Assembly (NCBI GenBank): GCA_963082875.1
Contig: OY720097.1
Coordinates: 15,508,501 to 15,572,500 of the forward strand
Direction of reading: 5' to 3'
Source of the DNA: Corella eumyota
Lineage: Eukaryota; Chordata; Ascidiacea; Phlebobranchia; Corellidae
DNA length: 64,000 nucleotides
Positions 40,701-51,819 of the stretch are shown here, piece after piece; position 1 is the first letter of the stretch, and the number at the start of each line of letters is the position of its first letter. The position numbers and the translations under genes were made by a program. The notes beneath the pieces were generated by a model. The model saw nothing but the letters and a program-made list of their open reading frames with translations. It was not told where the DNA came from and searched no databases.

Positions 40701-43700
40701 ACTTTTTGTAAATTTTACTTTTCCACCTTTGCTTTTAAGTCCATCCCAATTTATAGCATTTTTGTTTGCTTTTGTGTGACCTTGTTCGTTAGCTAATCTT
40801 ATCACTTCTTTAGCAATGTCAAAAACCACCATACTCAAACCTAATAAGTTTCAACTACAGCTCAAATACTGCCGATTGACATACTTAAGTACATATGAAT
40901 AGCTCCCTGTGGTGCCTTTTTCTTGTTTGCTTAAACCACATTTTAAACTTTTAGAATACAATTCAAAACATCAGGGTTAACAATATTGAAATATTTTATT
41001 ACTATGTAGTACATGTCAAGTTGTCATCTTTATTTAAAATGTTATCGATTAATCTCTTTGCGTTGTTGTTGAGTTTGTAAATTTTATTCATTTCTGTAAT
41101 TAACGACAACATTAATATTTAAAACAAAATATTTTAAATTGATTAGAGTGGGATTAAAATTTAATTCCATCAAACTTTGAGTGGCAATTTTAAATTGTTT
41201 TTTTTTTGAAACAATAAAAATGATACTCATCCTGTGAAAATATTGACTCTGTGTTGCTATAGTTACTGTTAAAAGAGCTTTATATTTTCTATAAAAACTT
41301 GCCACAACCATGACTAAATATTATTTTTATTTAAATAAACAAATTTTTTTTTATATTCTGTATGAAACAAATGATTGATTCTTAATTATTTAAAATATTT
41401 TATTTACAATTTTATTATAGAGAGATATGATGAACAAAATGAATGTGGTAGCAGGAGTGACCAAACACACCAAAGCAACAGTTCAACAGCTTCTAGGTCG
41501 CTCTGTTATTGGTTCAGTGATGATTGATGCCCCTTCATTCAAGTATGTAGGCTTTGTAAATAATGTTTAACTATGTTTGTTTATTTTTTTTAAACTAAGT
41601 AAGTCATTGAAAATACAATTTAAAACACAAAATTCTATTTAAATCTCAAATTACATAAAATATGCACTGTCAGTTTTCTTACAAATACTAACACTTTTCT
41701 AAGTGCTTATTTTGTTGAACTAGAATTTTGAACATTCTTGTACTTTATTAATAATTTATTGGGTATCCTTGACTTTATATTACAACACAGTATACTTATA
41801 TTACAGGCTATTGTTTGGTTTAATAAAAGAGATGTTGAATGGAGAATCAGAGATAGATGAGTTAAATGGGGAAGAAGCTCAGCATCGTGCTATGGACCTT
41901 ATGGCAGTATGAAATTAATAATTTTATTTATTAAATTTTTTTAAAGAAAAAAATCATATCAATTTAAATTTGTTGTTAAAAAAATGATAAATTTTTTTGT
42001 TTTGAAGAAAATGATATTAATAAAAAATATTATGTTTTTGTGGTTTAAATAATAAAAATTTTCGAGGTTTTCATGACAAGGGAAAACTTTTTTAATTTTT
42101 TTTTTAGTTTAAGTAAAAAAAAATACTAATAAACTTTTTATATTAATGTAGCTGTTTGCCAAAGTGTCCCCCCATATTTTTACAACAAAGGAATGTTATG
42201 ATGATTTGTTGAGTTTCTTGGATAAAACTCAGGAAGAGCATGTCATCCAACAATCTTTAATGACCCTCAAGTTTACCGCTCATGTTCTGGAAGAAAACTT
42301 TCCTGAAATGATAGAGTAAGTCAAAAAATTTTGTGGTTTTTATATTTAGTTAATTTTAAATTTAATTTTGAATTAATTTAGAAAAAAATAACTGAAAATT
42401 TTTCTTTCTAAATATATTTTTTATCTGATGTTTTGCTTATACATTATTTTCAAACTGTACCCTTTAACAATAGTCTTCTTTTTTATTAAGTGATCTGATT
42501 GACATACTAAAAAACAAAGCAAAGACTGGAAATGCCAAGGAAGCGAAACATTCTATTTACTGCATCAACAAATTCACTTCACATAATGAGACAGCTTTAA
42601 TGCAGGTAAACAAAATAAATCTTAAAGTCTTTAAAAAGCTGTTATTTTTTCTGGTTGGTGATTCAAAAAAATGTTTTTTAGGTGTTTGACTTTTGCAAAG
42701 AAACAGCTTTAAGTGAAGGAACTGGATTCTTACAAATGCAAACAGCACTAACATCTCTTGGATGTATTGCCCAACTTCTACCAGAAAAAACTACTCAGTT
42801 AAGCTCAATTGTCAGCAAAGTGGTTGTTAAAAAGGTAAGACACTCTGTTATTCAAATTTTTTTAAAGGAGCTTGGTTATATGCTTGCAAAAAATTTTTAA
42901 TGTTATCTTGTTATGTGTTGTTAAGGTGATGATGAGCAAAAATAGTTCAACGCCAACAAAATCAAAGAGGAAGGATGCAAAATGGTGTGAAAAATATGAA
43001 CTCAGCAGAGAAACTAAAACCAAGGTAAAAAATGCAATTAAATTAAAATTTATATTTTAGAGGAATTATATATAAGAATGAGTACTAGTCTACCTATAAT
43101 AAATTAAAATTATTTTCAACTAAAAATACACATACCATTTTGTTGCAAGATTTAACTTTAAAAAACAAATATTAAATAATTTAATTTTTTTATAGATTGC
43201 TGGTTTGAAATGCATGGTAAGATGGTTGTTTGGTATTAGATCAAACGAAAATGATTATTGTGGTGCTACATTAAGACTCATGCAGCATATATTACACAAT
43301 CAAGGGGACCTTATGAACAATGGATTGGTACCCAAGGTAAATTAGCTAATATTTAATTGTGGTTGACTTTTAAATATTGCGCTGGGTAAATTTCTTAATT
43401 AAAAAAATTATAAACGCAGTTGGTAATTATTAATTTACTTACTTTGTTTTTATATACCTTAACATTTGCTTTGTTTTTTAAGGCGGAGAAGGCCCACTTA
43501 AGATTGCAGGCAGCCTGTTGTATTATTAAGATAGCTCAAATCAAGGAATTAAGAGCCCAGTTTTTACCAAAAAATTATCAAGCTCTGGCTATATTGCTCA
43601 ATGTAAGTACATATTTTAAATGTTTTTGCCTTTGCCTTTGCTTAAACACTGGAGCAAACGAAAATTAATAGTTTGAAATTTAATTTTTGTTTCAATGTGA

Positions 43701-46700
43701 GTTCACTTTTTAAAAATAAAAAAAATTTCTTTAGGATCCTGTCTTGGAAGTAAGAAAAACATTTTTAAACAAACTTTATCAACAATTATTAAGTTTTGCT
43801 CTTCCCATTTCATTTCTAGCTTTATTTGCTGTGGTTTCCCAGGTAAATTAGTAATAAAATTTAACTGAAATTAAAATTAAAATAATAAAATGGTCCAAGA
43901 ATGTTAACAGTTTGTCAGTAATTTTATATAGCAAATAATTATATAAATAACCTGGTATATTTATTTACTTTTTTTGTGGTCTATGTTTTGTTTTAAAATT
44001 TTAGGAGGCATCGAGGGAGCAAAGAGACAGAGGAAGTTATTGTTACGGTCAACTTGTCAAAAGAATAAGAACTAGCAAACACACTTCAACACTGGATAAT
44101 GGTATGTATTTTTAATTTAAACATAACATTACGTAAAAACTTAAAAATTTATACTGTATCTTTTTAATAATTTTTTTATACATTATATATTAAATGGTTT
44201 CTAATTTATTTTTTTTAGACTTGGTGGTAGTGGTTATACCAGAATACATGATCCCATTTCTAGTTTATTTGCTGGCTAATGACAGTGATTTTGCTGAGGA
44301 AATGACTAAAAAAGATCTGCCAAGAATCAAAGAGTAAATTAAAAAATTTTAAAGTGTTAGATATGTTGATTTATTTAAAAAAAAGTATATTAAAAGTTTT
44401 TTTTATGTATTTCCCAACATTTATTATAACATATTGTTAATTGTTATACAGTTCTATTCAGTTTGTTTTGGATCCTCTGCTGACCAAGGACCATCCAGAG
44501 AGTTTTGGGTTTATTAAAAAAATAGCAGACAACATTAAACGAACAAAAAACAAAATTAACCCAACTGACGAGTTCAAAAATGAGGTAACTTAAAAAAAAA
44601 TTGTTATAGTAGGTAGACTAGTAAAAATAAAATATTTAAAGTTTTTTTATTACCCATTGTATTTTTTTAAATTTTTGAGTATTTTCAATACATATATGCT
44701 GATGTTTTGATTTGCAAACAATTTTAAACTAAAATCTTTTTTATACAGAACATATATGCTGTATGTGACCTAATTATTCAACATGTTTTACATCGGTCAA
44801 GTCAACATGCTATTGCTGTTATTGAACCCACTGATAAATCTGTTGTCAAATTTATCTCAAATCGATTCTATACCACGGTAATAAAAATTAACTTTAATTC
44901 TCAAATGTTGTGTAAACGATTTTTTAAATGATCATATACTTACATTTTAAATACTAAAACACAATGTTTTACTTATCATATTTTTTACTGTTATTTTATT
45001 TTTTAATTATTATTACTTACAAATAAATTTTATTATATTTTTACCTTTTTTTATATGTAGCCCACCGGTCCACAAAACAAAAAGACGTATCTTCCCAAAG
45101 CATATTATTGCAACGTAAAACTCATCCCAACTCCAGCTATCACTGAAGCTTTGGGTGGTGATAAATACAAAAAGAAACATTCTATAAGGTTTGTACTATT
45201 CATGGCCAGAGACTTTTGTATAACTTTTATTTTGTTTAACAATCCCAGCATGACCATTTTAGTAAAAATCTAGGTTACCAGAGTAGATTGATTGTAACCA
45301 AAGATTCAGAAAATATATAAAATGTTAAGTCCTTTTTAATTATAAAAGTTTAATTTGCAAAATATTAAACTTGATCAGTTAGAAATTATTAAGACTTGGA
45401 GCTAGAAAGGAATGTTTATTTTCATTTTTTATAAAGTTCAACTAGAAAGCTTCTATCAAGTAAAAAGAACAGAAAAAAGTGTCCTCTGTTAGTATATGGT
45501 GGAGAAAATAAGTAAGCTGTTATTTAAAAAAAAAATCAAATTATACATAAAATAAAATTACAATTTTTTACTTTAGAAGACCACAGCCGATCCCAACTTC
45601 ACCCATAGCTTCTACATCGCAAGAAAAAGACGACACCACTTTACATGAGAGTACAAGTAACAACAAAGATATTATTCCAAGCTGTGATGACACATTCTTG
45701 CAACCAAAGTCACCCAAATCGCCAACAAATCAAAGCAATATTTCTAACAATGATTCTGTTGGATCTGATAATGAATCACTGTCAACAGATATAGTTTCAA
45801 GTAGTACAAGTATAGCAAGCTCAACTCCTAAATCTGTTCCTTTTGCTGCTAAAAAGAAAAAAGTTTCTTTACCAATTAGCACCACTTCCAGTTCACAGGT
45901 AAGATTTAGGTTATTTACAAAACATACATATACTCAAATAGTAAGGTGCCCAACTAATTTAGTTATTTTTTGTTTTTTTTAGGAATCAAGCATTGTCAAA
46001 CCAGTTAGGTAGGTTTTTATCTACTAAAATGTTTTTATTTCAACCTATTAATAATATAATTTTTGGACATAAGGCACACACTGAGTTCACCACCACTCTA
46101 AATAGACAAATGCTTTTATTTTAGAACATCCGGTAGAAAGAGAAAGCCAAGAAATTTATCGCCTGTCCCGTTTACAAAGAGAGGAAAAACAAAATCCAAG
46201 TTTGATTTTTTTAACTTTGGTTACAATTTTTCCTTTTTTGATTAAGATTTATTGATAATCCTGTACATGGGTCCCTAAAAACTTAAAATGTTTTTAGTAC
46301 AATTTATTTAAAAATTGTTGAATGGAAATAATTTTGTCTTTTTTTTAAGTGCTTCAACTGATGAATCTGCAGACCTATCTGGCTCAGAGGAAAATGTTGA
46401 AAGTCAATCTTCATCTAGTACTTCCAGGTACATCCTATAATGTGAAACTGTGCAAAAAAGCAAAAAAAATTGTTAAATCATTTTTCCTTGAGTCCTTTTT
46501 ATTTATTTTTAGAAACAGCCCAATTGTGAAGAAGGGAATAAGAAATGTTATTGCAAGTGCTTCAGTAAAAACGCCGGTGTAAGTTAATTGCAATTATTTT
46601 TGTCATTTATTGCAAAAAAATTAGTTTAATTTTCTATTCACCATTTTAGGCGAAAAACTTTGGGAGACAACAATAGTACGAATGAGTCAAGTGAAGAGTC

Positions 46701-46746
46701 AAATGTCAGAAGATCGGGCAGAGCAAGACGCAGAAAAGTGAAATAA
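34800..46746 (+). CDS. PDS5: PDS5, HEAT-repeat cohesin regulator
   Basis: About 30 exons spread over 12 kb, in all roughly 1,200 residues (vertebrate PDS5A/B about 1,340-1,450). Diagnostic blocks are LADVFRLHAPENPF near the N-terminus, KTLFSTIT, HVKRLSSFKNTLLHLYYRQN, KMVRWLFG-type CMVRWLFGIRSN, EYMIPFLVYLLANDSDF and DPLLTKDHPESFGFIKKI. The protein is a curved HEAT-repeat solenoid that binds the kleisin RAD21 and WAPL/sororin, and controls cohesin release and acetylation. The C-terminal 250 residues are disordered, Ser-rich and basic, ending RRSGRARRRKVK, like the AT-hook-rich vertebrate tail. Exons 37984-38175 and 41423-41542 flank a 3.2-kb intron that hosts an antisense gene; other introns are mostly 70-350 bp. 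Confidence 0.95.
38395..40832 (-). CDS. Nested antisense gene: 529-residue protein with a probable C-terminal death domain
   Basis: Six exons (40832-40192, 40036-39880, 39800-39665, 39475-39206, 39029-38915, 38665-38395) join in perfect phase, all inside one PDS5 intron and on the opposite strand. Residues about 440-520 read as a death domain: LPDRMIERLVNRINEDDGW, then LATAIYLKID, LNEQRITIWKLWRIK and TMLDLCHQLNEM, with the usual Trp and hydrophobic spacing of six helices. The first 350 residues are not recognised. They include KAPIKVIKTTTKEQGTIKL and GQVSVQVWGKPYTLMI, which look like beta strands. Death domains mediate homotypic assembly in innate-immune and apoptotic signalling. No signal peptide or membrane helix was seen, so it is probably a cytosolic adaptor. 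The gene model is strong, the domain call moderate, the function unknown. Confidence 0.72.
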
Positions 46747-47533
46747 ATATAAAAAAAGGTGTACTTTTAATCCATTGCCAAGGCACATTATGTTGAAAGG
46801 AGAACGCGTGTATTTTTGAATATATTTTGTTTCTATGTGTCCGCGGATAGATCTTTATGGTTTTGTTTTTATGTTTTTTAAGATGTTGATTTTAGTTGTT
46901 TAAATGTGTTACAATAGTTTTAAAATAATTTACCACAAACGTTGTCATAATTATGGAAATCTTGAATACATAGTCGTTTTTATTGAATATATTTCATTTG
47001 GAATTAGCTCTTTCACGTTTAATAATTATTTCATTTTGTTAATTGTTTTGTTAATAAAAACTTGGATTTGCTATCAATAAAAGACCAATTAACAACATTC
47101 GGATTGAAAAAGGAAAAATTTTCTATTTTAGTAAAACGTTGCACAATATTTGCATAATATACTTAGCAGAAAATAAAAACGGTATGTCAGGTAGAAATGT
47201 AAATTTGGTGGCAAAAGTATTGCTCACGTGATGTAAAAAGTTGCTCGTATTTACCTACAAACTGCATTTTTATTATCAATTATTCTTTATGTGGCAACGG
47301 AGACGAGGAATTTAAGGAAATAAGCCGTAAATTAAAGTCAGAATAACTTTTGTTCTAGTAAATTAAAAGTTTATATTCAAATTTAATTTTTATAAGTATT
47401 AAATTTTAATATATTAACAAAAACCATTAAAGTATTTTAAACCTTATTTGAGTTTTGGAATAAATCTTGTTAATAATATTGCGCATTATATTTCTTGTAT
47501 CGCGGTAACGTGAGAAGTAAATATAAACATTAC

Positions 47534-47545
47534 TTTGGCGCGAAA
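47534..47545. promoter_or_regulatory. E2F/DP consensus site upstream of FANCJ
   Basis: TTTGGCGCGAAA reads TTTSGCGC in both directions, the full palindromic E2F consensus. Fanconi-pathway genes are S-phase induced and E2F-regulated in mammals, which makes this site plausible as the FANCJ control element. Confidence 0.5.
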
Positions 47546-47791
47546 TAAACAAACAAAACAATAACCCACAATGAGGATTACAGCTAGTTTATTGACGGTA
47601 ATAAATAAACTTAACACAATTTAGATGTAGTAAAATTTAAAATCGCTAAAAGTAAATATTATAAAAGTTTTTATAATTAAAATGCACTGATCTGTTTAAA
47701 CAGGAATAGACAGATAGAATACTTTTAAGATGGTCAGATGATTCAGCAATGTTTTATTTTTAGGTTCAGGATTTATAAATATTAGTGACAA

Positions 47792-47887
47792 TTAGACAAT
47801 TTACAACTACTACATATAACTTAGACGTTTATTCATTTATTAGACAATTTAAAACTACTACATATAACTTAAACGTTTATTCATTTC
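47792..47887 (+). repeat. 48-bp tandem duplication in the FANCJ upstream region
   Basis: Two near-identical copies of a 48-bp unit (TTAGACAATTTACAACTACT... and TTAGACAATTTAAAACTACT...) lie head to tail, differing at a few positions. The second copy ends 62 bp before the FANCJ ATG. Confidence 0.8.
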
Positions 47888-47949
47888 TTATATATTTTTC
47901 AATGTTTATTTACTAATAATTGTCAAATTGTTTGTAGAAATTAAAAATA

Positions 47950-50900
47950 ATGGCAAAAAAACCTAAAACGGAAACTAAAGTTTGGACGGAGATCATGATT
48001 GGTGGTGTAAATGTTAAGTTTCCATTTAAACCTTATCCTTCTCAGCTGTCCATGATGAGTATGATTATGAAGGGATTACAAAAAAAGAGTCACTGCCTCT
48101 TGGAAAGCCCCACTGGCTCGGGAAAAACTCTCGCTCTCCTATGCTCTGCTCTAGCATGGCAGGAAGATTTACGAACAAAACAACAGGCTGCATTGGACAC
48201 ATCAAATGAACTTCATGCTAGTGAAACTGAATTTAGTAAAAATAAATGTGGTGGTTGCGATGAAGATGACCAGGAAAGTCTTCCAAATGTTCCAACGATT
48301 TGGTTTGGAACAAGGACTCATAAACAAATAGCACAAATTACACATGAACTTGCTAGAACTGCATACAAATCAGTTAAAATGACAATTTTATCAAGTAGGG
48401 AACACTCATGTATACACCCTGCAAATACATCAAATAAAAATGATGGCTGTCGAGATTTACTAAAAGGTCGGCATGAAGATCTTCCTGGTACAAAATGTGG
48501 GTTTTATCAAAATGTTCATCGACTAAAAACACATGACAATTTGCACAACTGTGGTTTAAAAGAGGCTTGGGATTTGGAAGATTTTATTAAGTTGGGAAAA
48601 AGAATCAATGTTTGTCCTTATTACAGCACAAGAGAACTAAAAATGGGGGCATCAATTATATTTTGTCCGTACAACTATTTAATAGATCCTGGTATTCGAA
48701 GTCAGATGACCATAAACCTAAACGAACAAGTTATAATATTAGATGAAGCCCACAACATTGAAGACAGTTCAAGGGCAGCTGCAAGTTTTACAATGAGTGA
48801 AACAAGTTTAATAAACACTATTGCTGATATTGATCATCTGATTTCTGAAAATATTCGAGTTCCAGAACATCAACCATTACATCTAGTCTGTACTAAAATT
48901 GGACAATGGCTTAAAAATTGTGTCCCAGGTTTAAAAGAAACATCTTATGAAACGTGGTCCTCTGTATGGTTAGGTACAGAATTTATATCTCAACTTGGAG
49001 AATGGGGAATAACTAAAGAATCACTTCAAATATTACAAAATAGTTACAAGGAAGCAATGAACACTCAAGATGAAGATGCAGATGAACCTCCTGTCCTACA
49101 TTCTGCAAGCCAGTCTCTCATTGGTGGACTTTTAATTGTTCTTGAGTACTTGTTTGTAGACTCACATAAGTTTGCAGAAGATTATCGAATAAGTGCAGTA
49201 CGTCACATGGAATATGGTGCACAACCACCAAGAAGAACTAGGGATGGTTGGGTTGCTGTTTCTAAACGACCATCCAAACATTATATCATGAACTTACATT
49301 TTTGGTGTTTAAACCCAGCCGTTGCATTTGGAGAATTTAATGCTTGTCATTCAGTTATCTTAACATCCGGCACTCTTTCCCCGATGTCATCATTTTCATC
49401 TGAGCTTGGAGTCAAATTTCCCATTCAACTTGAAGCTGCCCATGTGATTGCCAACTCTCAGGTGTGGGTTGGATCTGTAGGAGCTGGCCCAAATGGCCAC
49501 CGCTTACAAGCCACATATCAAAACACCAATAGTTATGAATTTCAGGATGAACTTGGCAAAGTGGTCTTGCAAGTTTGTCAAGTTGTTCCACATGGAGTTC
49601 TTTGTTTTTTCTCCAGTTATAAAATGCTGGAAAAACTAAGTGAAAGATGGAAAAACACAGGACTCTGGTATGAGATTTTAAGATGCAAGGAAATTGCATG
49701 TGAACCACATGGAAAAAACAAATCCAGTTTTGATGAAGTTCTGAATGGTTTTTATGAGAATGTTAACCAACCTCCTGATGCAGAAAGTCTTACTGGAGCT
49801 TTGTTTTTAGCAGTCTGTCGGGGAAAGGCAAGTGAAGGATTAGATTTTTCTGACAACAATGCCAGAGCTGTTATCACTGTAGGAATTCCCTTTCCAAATT
49901 TCAAGGACAAACAAGTTGAATTAAAGCGTAACTACAACAACAAAAATTCGCAAAGCCGTGGCTTGCTAACAGGTGGAGATTGGTATGAAATTCAAGCATT
50001 CAGGGCATTAAACCAGGCATTGGGACGCTGTATTCGCCATAAAAATGATTGGGGTGCCCTTATTATTATAGATGATCGTTTTTGTAAAAATCCAATAAAA
50101 TATTGCAAAGGTTTATCAAAGTGGATAAGGCAGAAGGTAAACAACTTTAAAAATTTTGGTTCTGTTGTACAGTCACTTCAATCATTTTGTAATCATCAAA
50201 AAATAAATCCTAAGGACGTAAAATCTTCTAAAATAGAAAATATCGAACAAGATTTAAATTCTGCCAGCACAATTCAAAAATTAGACCATAATGAAACGGT
50301 ATCCTTAAAAAAATCTTCTGAAGAATTTTTTCCTCCATTTATTAATCATCAGCCTACTATACAAGAATGCTTTTTATCTCAAACAGTTTTAAATGAAACC
50401 AGTGTTCAGAAAGCCCAGAATAAAACTGACAAACAAAAGGAAAAAAATAAAAACAAAGTTACAGTTAAAAATGAAATGCACACACCAGAAAAAGTAAATC
50501 ACAATGGCTTTAATAATCACCTTGAGGTTAAACAGGAACTTGGTGATATTCCAAAATGTGAAAAAACTCCAGAAAAAAAGTTTAAAATTACTGTGATCCC
50601 GGAATCTCCTATGATTATTAGTGATGATGAAGAAGATGACTTTTTACCATCTTTTTCCATGTCCTCGAAAAGAAAATCAATTTCTGATGCGGTTTCTACA
50701 AGTTCTAAGAAAAAATGCAGGACAGCTATACTGTTTGATAATGATAAAAATGAAACCAGAAGTAAAACAGTGATGAAATCAAGAAGCCAGCGAAGCGGAC
50801 GACTAACCAACAAGAATAAAAATAACTTTGCTCAATGCAAATTATGCGACTATGACTTATTTCAGTCCCCTTTAAAAAATGAAATCAAAACCATTAGAAA

Positions 50901-51162
50901 TTCATTAAACTTTATTAAAAAACATTTTCCACATGAGGTAAATTTGAGCTTAGTGGAAAATGTGCAACAAAATAATTTAGTATTAGTAAATGCTTCATCA
51001 AATGGTATTGAACTAGACTGTGTTTGGAGCGAATCTGACAATGTTGCTTTACAGTTTTACCATTGCCCTGGTTGTGAAAAAAATATTGGCTTTTTTAAAT
51101 TAGGTGCACAATGTGATAACAAACTTTTTCTTTTAAATTCAGCAATAGCATTTAATTTTTGA
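47950..51162 (+). CDS. BRIP1: FANCJ/BRIP1 iron-sulfur DNA helicase, intronless
   Basis: Intronless, 1,070 residues. It is a 5'-3' superfamily 2 XPD-like helicase that unwinds G-quadruplexes and acts in interstrand-crosslink repair. Visible motifs are: N-terminal FPFKPYPSQLSMM (Q motif); Walker A ESPTGSGKTLALL (about 53-65); the Fe-S cluster cysteines in SCIHP, CRDLLKGRHED, TKCGFY and NVCPYYSTREL; DEAH box VIILDEAHNIED; motif III SGTLSPMSSF; and motif VI QALGRCIRHKNDWG. The GASIIFCPYNYLIDP block separates it from RTEL1 and DDX11. The tail (about 770-960) is disordered. At 801-808 QPTIQECF resembles a PIP box with one substitution. The last 110 residues hold C963-x2-C966 and C1039-x2-C1042; see findings. 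No SPxF motif for BRCA1 was found; SPMI at about 889 is the nearest. Confidence 0.93.
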   Translation: MAKKPKTETKVWTEIMIGGVNVKFPFKPYPSQLSMMSMIMKGLQKKSHCLLESPTGSGKTLALLCSALAWQEDLRTKQQAALDTSNELHASETEFSKNKCGGCDEDDQESLPNVPTIWFGTRTHKQIAQITHELARTAYKSVKMTILSSREHSCIHPANTSNKNDGCRDLLKGRHEDLPGTKCGFYQNVHRLKTHDNLHNCGLKEAWDLEDFIKLGKRINVCPYYSTRELKMGASIIFCPYNYLIDPGIRSQMTINLNEQVIILDEAHNIEDSSRAAASFTMSETSLINTIADIDHLISENIRVPEHQPLHLVCTKIGQWLKNCVPGLKETSYETWSSVWLGTEFISQLGEWGITKESLQILQNSYKEAMNTQDEDADEPPVLHSASQSLIGGLLIVLEYLFVDSHKFAEDYRISAVRHMEYGAQPPRRTRDGWVAVSKRPSKHYIMNLHFWCLNPAVAFGEFNACHSVILTSGTLSPMSSFSSELGVKFPIQLEAAHVIANSQVWVGSVGAGPNGHRLQATYQNTNSYEFQDELGKVVLQVCQVVPHGVLCFFSSYKMLEKLSERWKNTGLWYEILRCKEIACEPHGKNKSSFDEVLNGFYENVNQPPDAESLTGALFLAVCRGKASEGLDFSDNNARAVITVGIPFPNFKDKQVELKRNYNNKNSQSRGLLTGGDWYEIQAFRALNQALGRCIRHKNDWGALIIIDDRFCKNPIKYCKGLSKWIRQKVNNFKNFGSVVQSLQSFCNHQKINPKDVKSSKIENIEQDLNSASTIQKLDHNETVSLKKSSEEFFPPFINHQPTIQECFLSQTVLNETSVQKAQNKTDKQKEKNKNKVTVKNEMHTPEKVNHNGFNNHLEVKQELGDIPKCEKTPEKKFKITVIPESPMIISDDEEDDFLPSFSMSSKRKSISDAVSTSSKKKCRTAILFDNDKNETRSKTVMKSRSQRSGRLTNKNKNNFAQCKLCDYDLFQSPLKNEIKTIRNSLNFIKKHFPHEVNLSLVENVQQNNLVLVNASSNGIELDCVWSESDNVALQFYHCPGCEKNIGFFKLGAQCDNKLFLLNSAIAFNF

Positions 51163-51819
51163 TGAAATCTGACTAATGAATTTATTATTACAAACCAATG
51201 AACCTAGTAATATACATTTTTAATATATACTTTTTATAGTTAATTGTACAACACTAAATTTTGATATATATTTTTATAGCATTCTTCTGTTTCCTGGTTT
51301 ACTAACAATCTTTTTCTGTAATTGTTATTTAAATATTTCGTTTCATTTTTGTTCCGCTTTTCTACTTTCCAAAACCAATAAATTGTACTACTTTGTACCA
51401 TCACTTGAATTAAAATTGTATTTTTTAATAGATTAGGGTACACATTAAAATTGTAAAAGTACCTAAATGCATAGAATACCAACAAAATGATAAAAAAATT
51501 ATAAATACAGTTCTACAAGTATTTTTAATTATTGTATTTATTGCAGCAAAAAACTAACATAAAAATTTAAAACATAATCATTTTTTACTTTTGCATTGAC
51601 AAAGCATTTTTGTTGTTTCAGGTAGCAGTTACTGCAGGAATAAGATATTGTAGGTTCAATGGTTAATATATAAGAAACAATTATTTTGCTAATACAAATT
51701 ACAAAAAATTATACTACAAGTGCAAAAATTTGAAATTGAACTTTAGTACTAAATTAACACTTAAAATAACAGTAAAAATTAAAAGTTATTATTAATCTAT
51801 TACAAAAATTATATTGCAA
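51163..51819. other. Convergent 3' ends of FANCJ and CROT
   Basis: About 650 bp, AT-rich, between convergent stop codons. No coding potential or repeat recognised. Confidence 0.35.

Larger units (their letters stand above)
46747..47949. promoter_or_regulatory. PDS5-FANCJ intergenic region with E2F site and tandem duplication
   Basis: 1.2 kb holding the PDS5 3' UTR and the FANCJ promoter. TTTGGCGCGAAA at 47534-47545 is a perfect palindromic E2F/DP site about 405 bp upstream of the FANCJ ATG. An E-box CACGTG lies at 47225-47230. A 48-bp tandem duplication lies at 47792-47887. Confidence 0.5.
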
